From positions 1 through 41,740 of the forward strand of contig CAIUKQ010000102.1 of the NCBI GenBank assembly GCA_903899705.1: a DNA stretch of 41,740 nucleotides, given 5' to 3'. The position numbers were made by a program, and so were the translations under genes. The notes below the pieces were generated by a model. The model searched no databases. It worked only from the letters and a program-made list of their open reading frames with translations, and was not told the DNA's origin. Positions 7,909 to 15,950 of the stretch are shown in pieces. The stretch is from an uncultured beta proteobacterium. Lineage in GTDB: Bacteria > Pseudomonadota > Gammaproteobacteria > Burkholderiales > SG8-39. Numbering within the stretch: the stretch's first letter is position 1; each line of letters begins with the position of its first letter.

Positions 7909-9156
7909 CTAGGCCGTGCTTTTTTTCGCCGCGGCCGATTTGCGGTGTAACTCGGTCACATCGCTCCACATGAATGCCGGACGTTGCCAATCCTTCAGCG
8001 GCCCCCCTTCGGCCAGAGCCTTCAGTTCGCGGATCCACATGCGGCGCATCAGCGCAATGCTCACATCAGAGCGGCCGAAAGACTCGGCGAAATTGCGCTC
8101 AGCCGGCGGCCCGAGGCTGGTGAGCACCGCGCAATCCTGGATGTTGGTGAGGTAGCGGAAATTCATTTTGGCCGAGCGCTCGCGGAAAGTGCGCATGTCC
8201 TCGCGGCCGGCGTTGAGGCCGGCTGCCACATCGGTGACCGATTCCGCGTTGCGCTCGGCGTCCGATGAATTTCGTGCATCCGCGTTCGTCTGCTTCAAAC
8301 CGCGCAACGCAGCGTATGCGCTCATTCCGGGCGCCGCATTGGCCTCCACATCCGCGCGCGGATAGCAACCCATGTTGAAGCGGATGGCATTGTTGTCATC
8401 GACGGGCACGCGCCAGGCATAGGTGTAATAACCCTCCTTGCCGGTGCGCCCGATGACCGCGAACTCCGAGGAATTGGGCATGGTGAAGTAGATGCGGTTG
8501 TAAATATCATCCTTGCCGGTGGCTCCTTCGAAGCGCCCGTTCATGCCGCCCTCGCTCTCGATCCACTCCATTTTCTCCGGCGCCTTGCTGCCGAAATGCC
8601 AGTGCAGGAACTGGGTGTGAACGATGTCGGTGGAGTTTTCGATCAGGTCGAAGTAACTGCAGGGCCAGGTTTCGGTGGTGATTTCACGAATGTACATCGC
8701 GTCGTCTTCGTAGTCGCCAAGGCGGGGCATGGGCGGCGCGGACCCTTCGCCCATGTACGCGAAGATCAGGCCGAGGTATTCCCGCACCGGATAAGAGGTG
8801 ATCCTGATGCGGTCTGCGAACGGTTTCGGTTCGGCGGGCTGCGTCACGCACTGACCCGCGCCGTCAAATGTCCATCCGTGATAGACGCACTGCAGGCGAT
8901 CGCCGTCGACAAAACCCAGCGCGAGCTTGATGCCGCGATGCGGGCAGCGCCCTGCAATCAAGTGCACCTCGCCCGATTCGCCGCGATACAAGGTCAAATC
9001 CTCGCCGAGAATGCGCAGCGGCTTGACATGGCCCGCGGCAACATCGGATGACATCAGCACCGGCTGCCAGAAGCGGCGCAGGTAGCGGCCCCCGATGGTG
9101 CCCGGCCCCACTCTCAGAATGTCGGCATAACCTGGCTCATTCGATGCGTTGTCCAT
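7909..9156 (-). CDS. Rieske non-heme iron oxygenase, alpha subunit (aromatic ring hydroxylating/demethylating type)
   Basis: This is the terminal oxygenase component of a Rieske system: electrons pass from a reductase through a 2Fe-2S centre to a mononuclear iron that activates O2 on an aromatic or phenoxy substrate. The Rieske ligands are visible as C71-P-H73 and C90-VY-H93 (CPHRGIKLALG ... CVYHGW). The mononuclear iron site is in DLIENSTDIVHTQFLHWH, where the two His are spaced H-x4-H. At 415 residues it resembles phthalate-dioxygenase-like and O-demethylase alpha subunits that need no beta subunit. It starts 3 bp after the hydrolase stop, so the two are one operon. No reductase gene is found nearby. 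The specific substrate cannot be read from sequence. Confidence 0.92.
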   Translation of the reverse strand: MDNASNEPGYADILRVGPGTIGGRYLRRFWQPVLMSSDVAAGHVKPLRILGEDLTLYRGESGEVHLIAGRCPHRGIKLALGFVDGDRLQCVYHGWTFDGAGQCVTQPAEPKPFADRIRITSYPVREYLGLIFAYMGEGSAPPMPRLGDYEDDAMYIREITTETWPCSYFDLIENSTDIVHTQFLHWHFGSKAPEKMEWIESEGGMNGRFEGATGKDDIYNRIYFTMPNSSEFAVIGRTGKEGYYTYAWRVPVDDNNAIRFNMGCYPRADVEANAAPGMSAYAALRGLKQTNADARNSSDAERNAESVTDVAAGLNAGREDMRTFRERSAKMNFRYLTNIQDCAVLTSLGPPAERNFAESFGRSDVSIALMRRMWIRELKALAEGGPLKDWQRPAFMWSDVTELHRKSAAAKKSTA

Positions 9157-9159
9157 GAC

Positions 9160-9978
9160 TTAAGATTTCAGAAAGGGTTCGACGATTTCGAAAGTGCGAT
9201 CGGGGCGATCCACCTGCGGCCAGTGGGCGCAGCCCTGCAGCACGTGCAACTCGGATCCGGGAATCGCCCGCTGCAGCAACAGCGACCGTTCCGGCAGCGC
9301 CTCATCCGCGCCCCACAGCAGCAGCGCACGATTGCGCAGACGCCCCAGTTGCTGGTAAATCCCGGGAGCGCGGCCGACGGCGCGGCGGCCCTGCTCGGCC
9401 AGCACGCCCTTGCCCGACCAGTTTTTGTGAAACAGCTGCACAAAGTCATCGGTGACCAGCGCCTTGTTGCTCATCACCCGGTTCAAAACTTTCTTCGCGA
9501 GATCAAGGCTGGGTTCGGGATCCTGCACCATGGTTGCCACCGATTCACGCAGCGGCACCACCGACGGCCCGTTGGGGTCCAGCATCGGCGGCGGCAATAT
9601 GGTCGAGGGCATGATGACGAGTTTGTCGACGCGCGGATCCTCCAGCGCCATGGAGCAACCCATGTAGGTGCCCATGGACGAACCCCAGATCGAATAACGG
9701 TCCGGGTTGAAATGATCGATGAAGGCCTGCGCATGGGCGATGCGCGTCTTGAACGCATAACCCGAGGCGTCAGCGGGGTTGTCGGTCTGGCCGAACCCGG
9801 AAAGATCGGGCGCGTAGACGGAAAACCCCGCATCGGCAAACCGCTGCACATTCCCGCCCCACTCGACTTCGACGCAGGAACCTGGCAACTGCCCATGCAG
9901 CATCAGCAGCGTGGGGCCGGTGCCGGCGTGCAGGTAATGGGTGCGGATGCCCGCGACGGTGACGAATGCTTTTTTCAT
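9160..9978 (-). CDS. Alpha/beta hydrolase, meta-cleavage-product (MhpC/XylF)-like
   Basis: This 272-residue alpha/beta-fold hydrolase carries the nucleophile elbow GSSMGTY, an acid in the LLLWGADEALP strand and the catalytic His in GCAHWPQVDRP. The oxyanion segment LLMLHGQLPGS and the following YAPDLSGFGQTD resemble C-C hydrolases that split ring-fission products of extradiol dioxygenases. The start was set at ATG 9978 (MKKAFVTVAGIRTHYLHAG); the longer ORF runs across the region upstream of the divergent Bug gene. It is directly followed by the Rieske oxygenase, and an extradiol dioxygenase is encoded 3 kb away on the same strand. A role in aromatic degradation is therefore reasonable, but an ordinary esterase is not excluded. 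Confidence 0.87.
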   Translation of the reverse strand: MKKAFVTVAGIRTHYLHAGTGPTLLMLHGQLPGSCVEVEWGGNVQRFADAGFSVYAPDLSGFGQTDNPADASGYAFKTRIAHAQAFIDHFNPDRYSIWGSSMGTYMGCSMALEDPRVDKLVIMPSTILPPPMLDPNGPSVVPLRESVATMVQDPEPSLDLAKKVLNRVMSNKALVTDDFVQLFHKNWSGKGVLAEQGRRAVGRAPGIYQQLGRLRNRALLLWGADEALPERSLLLQRAIPGSELHVLQGCAHWPQVDRPDRTFEIVEPFLKS

Positions 9979-10082
9979 AGCGGCAGTGTAGGTCGCGGAA
10001 CAGGCCCCGGTCAACGGCGGCGAATCTGAAAAACCGGCGATGGCGGTAACATGCCGGTTCACCGTTGACGAGGAGTCGAACA

Positions 10083-11078
10083 ATGCATTTCCTGACATGG
10101 AGGATACAGGCCCGCCTGCGATGGATCGCCCTGCTCACTGCCTCGGCGGCCACCATGCTTCCCGTGCCCGCCCAATCGCAGGCCTGGCCGCAAAAGCCAA
10201 TCCACATCCTCATCGGATTCGCGGCAGCGGGTCCTCCCGACATTGGCGCGCGCATCATCGCTCCCAAACTCGGTGAATACCTGGGGCAGCCCCTCGTCAT
10301 CGAAAACCGTCCCGGCGCGGGTGGCGTCATTGCCATGGAGGCCACCGCGAAGGCCGCGCCCGATGGCTACACACTGGGTCTGGGCACCGTGGGCACGCTG
10401 TTCCTGGCCAAGGCCTTGCTGCCCAGCGCGCCCTATGACCCGCAAAGTTTCGTCCCGGTGGGCATGTTCGCGAAGACGCAGTTCATCGTCGTCACGCACC
10501 CGAGCCTGCCGGTCAACTCGCTTAAGGAGTTTATCGACCTCGCCAGGAAACAACCGGGCAAGCTCAACTATGGCGCCTCCACGCCCGGCAGCCCGCCACA
10601 CATGCTCGCGGAAATGTTCAAGGACCAGGCCGGCGTGGATATCTTCGGCATCACCTACAAGGGCTCGGCGGATGCGGTGCAACGCTTTCTCGCGGGCGAT
10701 GTGCAGATGCTGGTGGACGGCTACACCGTCCTCGGGTCACTGATCACTTCGGGCAAGGGCAAGGCGTTGCTGGTGACCAGCCCGCAACGCATGAAAAAGC
10801 TGCCCGACGTTCCGACTGCGCTGGAAGTGAACATGCCGAACTATGTGATCGAAACCTTCTTCAGCTTTGTCGCACCACAAGGCACACCCGCCGCGATTGC
10901 CCGCCGCATGAATGCCGAAATGGCAAAGACCATGCAGGACAAATCCATGATTGATGCGATGGACAAACTGGGGCTTGATGCCTACGTCAGCACGCCGGAA
11001 GAACTGGGCGGCGTCATCAAGAACGACTGGCCCAAATGGAACAACGCGGTCAAGGCCGCGGGTATCAAGCCTCAGTAA
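10083..11078 (+). CDS. Bug/TctC-type solute receptor
   Basis: This is a periplasmic receptor of 331 residues. A long signal peptide (WIALLTASAATMLPVPAQSQA) is followed by WPQKPIHILIGF, AAAGPPDIGARI, IENRPGAGGVIAM, KAAPDGYTLGLG and TYKGSADAVQRF, ending VKAAGIKPQ. The ATG at 10083 sits behind GAGGAG with ideal spacing, so it is preferred to the TTG at 10065. Ligand contacts in Bug proteins come from the two loops after strands 1 and 6; here the first loop reads AAAGPPD instead of the common PAGGxxD. It is divergent from the hydrolase-Rieske operon across about 100 bp and convergent with the caspase-like gene, overlapping it by 14 bp. Location inside the aromatic cluster suggests an aromatic acid ligand, unproven. 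Confidence 0.93.
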   Translation: MHFLTWRIQARLRWIALLTASAATMLPVPAQSQAWPQKPIHILIGFAAAGPPDIGARIIAPKLGEYLGQPLVIENRPGAGGVIAMEATAKAAPDGYTLGLGTVGTLFLAKALLPSAPYDPQSFVPVGMFAKTQFIVVTHPSLPVNSLKEFIDLARKQPGKLNYGASTPGSPPHMLAEMFKDQAGVDIFGITYKGSADAVQRFLAGDVQMLVDGYTVLGSLITSGKGKALLVTSPQRMKKLPDVPTALEVNMPNYVIETFFSFVAPQGTPAAIARRMNAEMAKTMQDKSMIDAMDKLGLDAYVSTPEELGGVIKNDWPKWNNAVKAAGIKPQ

Positions 11079-11949
11079 CCGGGAGCGCCGGATAAAAGCG
11101 AAAGCACGCGGCGGCGTAGGGTGAATCGGCTTCGACCTCATCCCCCGACCAGGCAATGACTTTGGGGAGCGCTGCCGCCGCCGCATCGGGCAGCAGTCCC
11201 CGGTTCAGGATGAGGTCGAGGTAGGTCATCTCCAGCAGCAGGCTGGAACCCCAGTCCACGTTGCCCGCATAGCCGGATATTGGAAATTGTTGATTTTCAA
11301 AGGTTTTTTGAGAGTCCTGTCCGACCAGGCAGGCCGCAAAGTGAACCAACCTCAGGTTCCCGGCCGGGCGCAGGATTTCCAGCAGACGGCTTGTGTTGAT
11401 GACTTCTCCACGAACACTCAATCCATCGGCGACGCCATGGCTGGCAATCAGGACGATGGTGGGCTCAGCCAGATAAAGAAGATCGCGACACCAGCGCTCC
11501 AGGCTGTGCGCGTCATGAAAAAAGCGCTGCCGCACACGTACATTCGGCAACCGGGCGAACACCTCGCCCAGCATGTTGCCGTAGGCATAATCGTTTTCGG
11601 CCAGACCACGCTGCCAGTGGGCTTCGAGCACGACAAGCCACGTCACCCCGGGCTCCGCGCGTAACCGTTGACCGGTCCATGCCGACCATTCGGTGGCGGA
11701 CTCCGCGCGCCACTGGCCGTCAAAACACTCACCTGCCGCATCCAGCTGGAACCATCCCTCGCCGACGGTGCCGGACTCGCGATATCGAAACCGCAGGGTA
11801 TCGCCGCTGACCGTGCCCTCGAGTTGTCCGTCGACTTCGCCATACCGGTAACTGCCTGCGACACCCGATGCGGTTGCCATCAGACGCACCGGCCCGAAGG
11901 GGGTGTTCCACAACCCCGCAAAGGGTTCGCCTGTTGAATCTGATTGCAC
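11065..11949 (-). CDS. Predicted caspase/CHAT-like protein with N-terminal beta domain
   Basis: No named family was recognised with certainty. The N-terminal ~75 residues follow a repeated beta pattern (GLWNTPFGPVRL, GVAGSYRY, GQLEGTVSGDTLRFRYRE, CFDGQWR) seen in many bacterial extracytoplasmic or toxin-associated proteins. The C-terminal ~190 residues look like a caspase-type alpha/beta sheet: strand TWLVVLEAH, strand VRVRQRFF, then TIVLIASHG with a candidate catalytic His, then LRLVHFAACLVG with a candidate catalytic Cys, then GYAGNVDWGSSLLLEMTYLDLIL, which resembles the late part of CHAT domains. The start is uncertain. GTG at 11949 follows the CMD stop by 28 bp and puts the beta domain at the start; the ORF-track ATG at 12045 would overlap the CMD gene. 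No signal peptide is evident. The fold and His-Cys dyad are inference. Confidence 0.6.
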   Translation of the reverse strand: MQSDSTGEPFAGLWNTPFGPVRLMATASGVAGSYRYGEVDGQLEGTVSGDTLRFRYRESGTVGEGWFQLDAAGECFDGQWRAESATEWSAWTGQRLRAEPGVTWLVVLEAHWQRGLAENDYAYGNMLGEVFARLPNVRVRQRFFHDAHSLERWCRDLLYLAEPTIVLIASHGVADGLSVRGEVINTSRLLEILRPAGNLRLVHFAACLVGQDSQKTFENQQFPISGYAGNVDWGSSLLLEMTYLDLILNRGLLPDAAAAALPKVIAWSGDEVEADSPYAAACFRFYPALPVTEA

Positions 11950-11977
11950 CGCTAAGCGATTACGCTGAAATTTCCGT

Positions 11978-12616
11978 TCAACGCGCCAATTGCTTTTTGG
12001 CCCAGTAATCGGCCGAGGATTTGGTTTGGGCAAGCGTCGCGGCATCTTCCAGCCCGGGTGCCATTGAACCCGAGGTGCCGGCCATGACCTGGTGATGGTC
12101 GATATTGAGCATGCGTATCCAGCTCTGCTGGCCGTATGTCAATCCGATGGCGCAACCCAGCTCCACCAGTTCCGGCTCGGAGAAATGGGCGTGCATGCGT
12201 GCCCAGAAAGCATCATCGGTTTCAGTGCGCCAGACAATGGCCTCCGCGTAAGACAGCGCCGCCTTCTGGCGTTCATCGTATTTCACTGATTTCTCAAAGT
12301 TCATCAGATCATCGTAATGGGTTTCCTGCAGGCCCTGGCTTGCGCCCTTGATGGATCGCTGGTTGCCGCAGAATTCGCAGACCACGGAACGCGACACATA
12401 AACCCTGCACAGTTCCTTGATGCGATGGTCGAGCACACCGTTGCGAAAGACCTTGTCCCAGGAGTCGGCAAAAAACCAGAAGCAGTCAGGGACATGCGCC
12501 CGCACCGCGCTGCTCTCGGGACGCGGCGTGCCGTCACGCGCGCAGCGCTCCATCTCGATGAGCATTTCGGGTGTCATGCTCTCAAGGGGGACATAGCTGA
12601 TGCGGGGATTGCTCAT
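11978..12616 (-). CDS. Carboxymuconolactone decarboxylase (AhpD-like) family protein
   Basis: This 212-residue protein belongs to the AhpD/CMD fold group: an all-alpha domain with the pattern HRIKELCRVYVSRSVVCEFC followed by GNQRSIKGASQGL. The CEFC pair corresponds to the redox Cys pair of AhpD-like alkylhydroperoxidases rather than to true 4-carboxymuconolactone decarboxylase, which lacks it. The C-terminal helix carries VELGCAIGLTYGQQSWIRML. It is encoded 43 bp after the extradiol dioxygenase and upstream of the caspase-like gene, all on one strand, so an operon is likely. In that setting it could remove peroxides formed by oxygenases or act on a ring-cleavage product. The family call is firm; the reaction is not. 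Confidence 0.85.
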   Translation of the reverse strand: MSNPRISYVPLESMTPEMLIEMERCARDGTPRPESSAVRAHVPDCFWFFADSWDKVFRNGVLDHRIKELCRVYVSRSVVCEFCGNQRSIKGASQGLQETHYDDLMNFEKSVKYDERQKAALSYAEAIVWRTETDDAFWARMHAHFSEPELVELGCAIGLTYGQQSWIRMLNIDHHQVMAGTSGSMAPGLEDAATLAQTKSSADYWAKKQLAR

Positions 12617-12659
12617 TTGAGAGACCTTTCTGTCTTCAGGGCGGCCATGTTAGACCTGT

Positions 12660-13610
12660 TCAGGCCGCCTTTTTCACCGGCACTTCCGTGTTGGTCAGGA
12701 AAATTTCCGGCAACTGCGGCCCCCACAGGTACAGTGAATCTTCTGGTGGCCAGTCGTTGGTGTCCCATATTTCGCCCTTGGGAATGTAGTCGATGTCCGC
12801 CGAATATTCCGCGAACGAACCCCAGGGGTCCTGCACGTAATGGAAATAATTGGAGCCAAGCACGTGTCTGCCGGTGCCCCAACCGGCCTTGAAGCCGGCT
12901 TTCTCCATCTGGTCGGCACCCTGCCCCACTTCATCAATGCCCGGCACGTCCCAGGAACTGTGATGCCAGCCTTTCGCCTCGCTTTTGGCAAAGGCAATCA
13001 TGTGGTGGTCGCTGCCGTAGCGCGCGTGGGTGAACGCAATCAGGTCCAGGGCTCGATCCGACATACGCAGGCCGACCACCGATTCGTAGAACGCGACCTG
13101 CCGGGGGACATCGGGCGTAAAGAGAAGCACGTGCGACAGACGGCGCGGAAAGATTTTTCCGTAAGATGAGCGCCCCAGCACCGCGCGCTCGTTTCCAAGC
13201 GCATTGCGGAATGTTGCTGGCCGCTTGCTGTCCGGCATGGTCTTTTCGCCCGCCCGGATCTGAACCAGATTACCGTCAGGATCCTGGAGCCAGAAGCCAT
13301 CCTTGCTGCCCTGTGCATGCGGTTGCGCAAACACGGCACCCGCCGCCTTGGCCTGCTCACGCAGCGGTTCCAGATCCTTTTCATAGCAATTGAGCGAGAG
13401 ATAGGCCAGGCACTTGCGCGCGCCCTTGAACAGGCGCCCCCAGCGATGCGGCGAATCCGAGGCGAACAACTCCAGACCTTCGGATTTCTGCTCGACCCGC
13501 AGCCCGAAGTTATCGAAGAAAAACCGGCCTTTTTCGAGATCCGGAATCTCGAGGGCAAAATGGTCGATGGAATGCACGCCGTAGCGGCCCTGCTGGGTGG
13601 GATGGGACAT
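12660..13610 (-). CDS. Extradiol ring-cleavage dioxygenase, type I VOC superfamily (BphC-like)
   Basis: This 316-residue protein has two VOC modules. The first (IDHFALEIPDLEKGRFFF) is structural. The second carries what looks like the metal triad: His in RLSHVLLFTPD, His in KGWHHSSWDV and Glu in GSFAEYSADIDY. These match the His-His-Glu iron ligands of 2,3-dihydroxybiphenyl 1,2-dioxygenase and catechol 2,3-dioxygenase-like enzymes, which open catechol rings next to the hydroxyls. The ATG start has a good AGAGGAG site eight bases upstream. It heads an apparent operon with the AhpD-like gene. A Rieske oxygenase and a meta-cleavage-type hydrolase on the same strand 3 kb away complete a plausible hydroxylation, ring-cleavage and hydrolysis sequence. 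An inverted repeat just upstream may be an operator. Confidence 0.88.
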   Translation of the reverse strand: MSHPTQQGRYGVHSIDHFALEIPDLEKGRFFFDNFGLRVEQKSEGLELFASDSPHRWGRLFKGARKCLAYLSLNCYEKDLEPLREQAKAAGAVFAQPHAQGSKDGFWLQDPDGNLVQIRAGEKTMPDSKRPATFRNALGNERAVLGRSSYGKIFPRRLSHVLLFTPDVPRQVAFYESVVGLRMSDRALDLIAFTHARYGSDHHMIAFAKSEAKGWHHSSWDVPGIDEVGQGADQMEKAGFKAGWGTGRHVLGSNYFHYVQDPWGSFAEYSADIDYIPKGEIWDTNDWPPEDSLYLWGPQLPEIFLTNTEVPVKKAA

Positions 13611-13627
13611 TGGAAGGCTCCTCTGGT

Positions 13628-13649
13628 TGATTTAATTTACACCAAATCA
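13628..13649. promoter_or_regulatory. Inverted repeat upstream of the extradiol dioxygenase gene, candidate operator
   Basis: TGATTT-N10-AAATCA forms a 6-bp-arm inverted repeat in the only AT-rich stretch between the dioxygenase gene (minus strand) and selU. It lies 18-39 bases upstream of the dioxygenase ATG, just beyond the ribosome-binding site, where a repressor would block transcription. The spacing of the arms, about 1.5 helical turns, is compatible with a dimeric regulator. No regulator gene is adjacent. Confidence 0.35.
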
Positions 13650-13783
13650 GTGCGGAGGTTGTCGCAGCACCGCATGGCACCGCACATTTTGGAGGCGCCG
13701 GCGATTGCGCGGCCCGGGTTCTTTTAGAATGCGGCACGGCGCACAGCCCGTGCCATGAAAACACACACCGGGATATACAGGCC

Positions 13784-14833
13784 TTGAAACACGACAATGT
13801 GGTGACCATCGCCCGGATTGACGAATTCGATGAAATCATCGACGTGCGTTCCGGCGGCGAATTTGCCGTGGACCACGTGCCGGGAGCCGGGAGCCATCCG
13901 GTGCTCGATGACGAGGAACGCGCGCGCGTCGGCACGCTCTACAAACAGGTGTCACCCTTCGACGGACGCAAGCTGGGCGCCGCGCTGGTGGCGCGCAACA
14001 TCGCGCGCCATATCGAATCCGGTTTCGCCAGCCGGCCGCGCGAGTGGCGGCCGCTGGTGTACTGCTGGCGCGGCGGTCAGCGCTCGGGGGCGATGGCCCA
14101 TGTGCTTCGCGATGTCGGCTGGCGGGTATCGACACTGGAAGGCGGCTACAAGAGCTATCGCAGCGCAGTGCTGGCGCAACTTGACCTCCTGCCTGAGCGT
14201 TTCTCCTTTCGCGTCCTTTGCGGCCCCACCGGCAGCGGCAAGAGCCGGCTGCTGGAGGCGCTTGCCGCGCAGGGCGCCCAGGTGCTCGACCTGGAGGGCC
14301 TTGCACGGCACAAGGGTTCGGTTCTGGGTTCACTGCCCGGTGAGAACCAGCCCAGCCAGAAATGGTTCGAGAGCCAGCTGGTCGACCGGCTTCGCCAATT
14401 CGATGCCTCGCGCCCGGTCTGGGTGGAATCGGAGAGCCGCAAGATCGGCGCGATCCAGGTGCCGACCACCCTCCTTCTGCGCATACGCGCGTCGACCTGC
14501 CTGAATGTGGCCTCCCCAACCTCCGAGCGGGTCCGCTTCCTGATCGAGGATTATCCGTACATGCTGGCGGAGCCCGCCATGCTCAAGGCACGCCTTGGCC
14601 AGCTCACCGAATTGCAGTCTCGCGAAGTCATCGACCGCTGGATGGCGCTGATCGACGTCCGCGACTGGGAGGTCCTGGTGAGGGACCTGCTCGAGAACCA
14701 CTACGACCCGCTGTACCTGCGATCCATGTCGAAAAGCTATCCCACGCTGGGGGCCGCGCCGGTTCTGAATCTTGATTCGCTGGATGCCGCATCGCTTGCC
14801 GGCAAGGCACGCTCCCTTGCCAACGCCGATTGA
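13784..14833 (+). CDS. selU: tRNA 2-selenouridine synthase (SelU/MnmH)
   Basis: This enzyme replaces sulfur by selenium in 2-thiouridine at the wobble position of tRNA-Lys, -Glu and -Gln, through a geranylated intermediate, using selenophosphate. The N-terminal rhodanese-like domain shows IIDVRSGGEFAVDHVPGA and the active-site loop YCWRGGQRSG with Cys94. The C-terminal P-loop domain shows GPTGSGKSRLLEAL near residue 147 and ends in a helical region with YDPLYLRSMSK. The length of 349 residues is close to the E. coli enzyme (364). The start is TTG at 13784, weakly preceded by ACAGG. No selD is in the window. The gene is divergent from the extradiol dioxygenase and unrelated to the catabolic cluster. 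Confidence 0.93.
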   Translation: MKHDNVVTIARIDEFDEIIDVRSGGEFAVDHVPGAGSHPVLDDEERARVGTLYKQVSPFDGRKLGAALVARNIARHIESGFASRPREWRPLVYCWRGGQRSGAMAHVLRDVGWRVSTLEGGYKSYRSAVLAQLDLLPERFSFRVLCGPTGSGKSRLLEALAAQGAQVLDLEGLARHKGSVLGSLPGENQPSQKWFESQLVDRLRQFDASRPVWVESESRKIGAIQVPTTLLLRIRASTCLNVASPTSERVRFLIEDYPYMLAEPAMLKARLGQLTELQSREVIDRWMALIDVRDWEVLVRDLLENHYDPLYLRSMSKSYPTLGAAPVLNLDSLDAASLAGKARSLANAD

Positions 14834-14924
14834 GCGAGCCCTGACAGAAAAGCCGCGACGCGAGATGATGGTATGCGGGGACGCCAACCGATCCCGGCTC
14901 ACGCCGACGTTCAGGAGGAACAAA

Positions 14925-15908
14925 ATGCATAAGTCTCTGATTAATATTATATTTTTATCCACGCTTGGAATCACTGCCGCGCTTGCCGGAACTGCGCTCG
15001 CACAGGCGTTCCCAGTCAGGCCAATACGCGTGCTGATTCCGCAGACACCGGGCGCCGGGGTCGATCTCATCATGCGCAAGGCCGCCGAAGACCTCTCGCC
15101 GCGCTTGGGCCAGACACTGGTCATCGACAATCAGCCAGCAGCCAACTCCGTGGTCGCCGCGGAGATGTGTGCCCGCGCAGCACCTGATGGACACACCGTG
15201 TGCATCCTCAACAACGACGCTGTGGCCATCAATCCGCACATCTTCGCGAAGCTACCCTATGACGCCGCGAAGGACTTTCGACCCATCACCAACCTGTACT
15301 ACATCCTTGGAGGCCTGCTGACCAAATCGGCGCTGCCGATCAACAACATCCAGGAATTCCAGACCTACGCACAGGCCAAGCCCGGCGTGCTCAACTGGGC
15401 GACACTCGGGCCCAACACCTCCACGGATCTGTCGCGTCGCTGGCTGGCCGATTTCTGGAAATCGAACATCCCCGGCATTCCCTACAAGGGCGGCCCCCAG
15501 GTGTTCACCGCGCTCGCGTCGGGCGAATCGGATGTGACCTGGATGGGCGTGTATGGCGCGCTGTCGCTCCTGAAAGCCGGCAAGGTCAAGCTACTTGCCG
15601 TCAACGGATCGAAACGCCTCGCCGCCTGGCCCGATGCGCCGACCCTGCGTGAGTTGGGGGCCGACAACATGCCCAGCGCCCAGTCCTGGTGGGGCTTGCT
15701 CACGGCCTCCGGATCACCGGATGTCGCCGTGAACCGGATGAACCGCGAACTGGTGCAACTGTTTCGTGAACCCAAATTCGTTGCATTCCTGGAATCGCTC
15801 ATCACCGAGCCCAGCACCAGCACGCCGGAGGAATTCGGCGCGCTGATCCGGGATCGCAGGGAATTCTTCGGAAAACTGCTGCGCGATTACAACGTGCCGA
15901 AGCAGTAG
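14925..15908 (+). CDS. Bug/TctC-type solute receptor with paired cysteines
   Basis: This 327-residue periplasmic receptor has an AT-rich 5' end encoding the signal peptide MHKSLINIIFLSTLG...LAGTALAQ. It shows FPVRPIRVLIPQ, TPGAGVDLIMRKA, IDNQPAANSVVA, then CARAAPDGHTVC and PYKGGPQVFTAL, ending LLRDYNVPKQ. It differs from the common type: the NRPGAGG motif is replaced by NQPAANS, and two Cys eleven residues apart flank the APDGHT motif. The Bug at 28279 shares those Cys and the segment LNWAT-GP, so the two form a subfamily. The ATG is preceded by AGGAGG with proper spacing. It stands alone downstream of selU with no transport partner. Confidence 0.92.
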   Translation: MHKSLINIIFLSTLGITAALAGTALAQAFPVRPIRVLIPQTPGAGVDLIMRKAAEDLSPRLGQTLVIDNQPAANSVVAAEMCARAAPDGHTVCILNNDAVAINPHIFAKLPYDAAKDFRPITNLYYILGGLLTKSALPINNIQEFQTYAQAKPGVLNWATLGPNTSTDLSRRWLADFWKSNIPGIPYKGGPQVFTALASGESDVTWMGVYGALSLLKAGKVKLLAVNGSKRLAAWPDAPTLRELGADNMPSAQSWWGLLTASGSPDVAVNRMNRELVQLFREPKFVAFLESLITEPSTSTPEEFGALIRDRREFFGKLLRDYNVPKQ

Positions 15909-15950
15909 GCGCTTGAAATTGCAGACGACAGGCCCCATCTTGACCGGAAT

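Noticed and set aside
12640-12674. GGCGGCC...GGCCGCC stem followed by TTTTT
   Set aside because: The U-tract is on the plus strand, while both flanking genes are transcribed on the minus strand, and it overlaps the extradiol dioxygenase C-terminal codons; no plus-strand transcript needs ending here.
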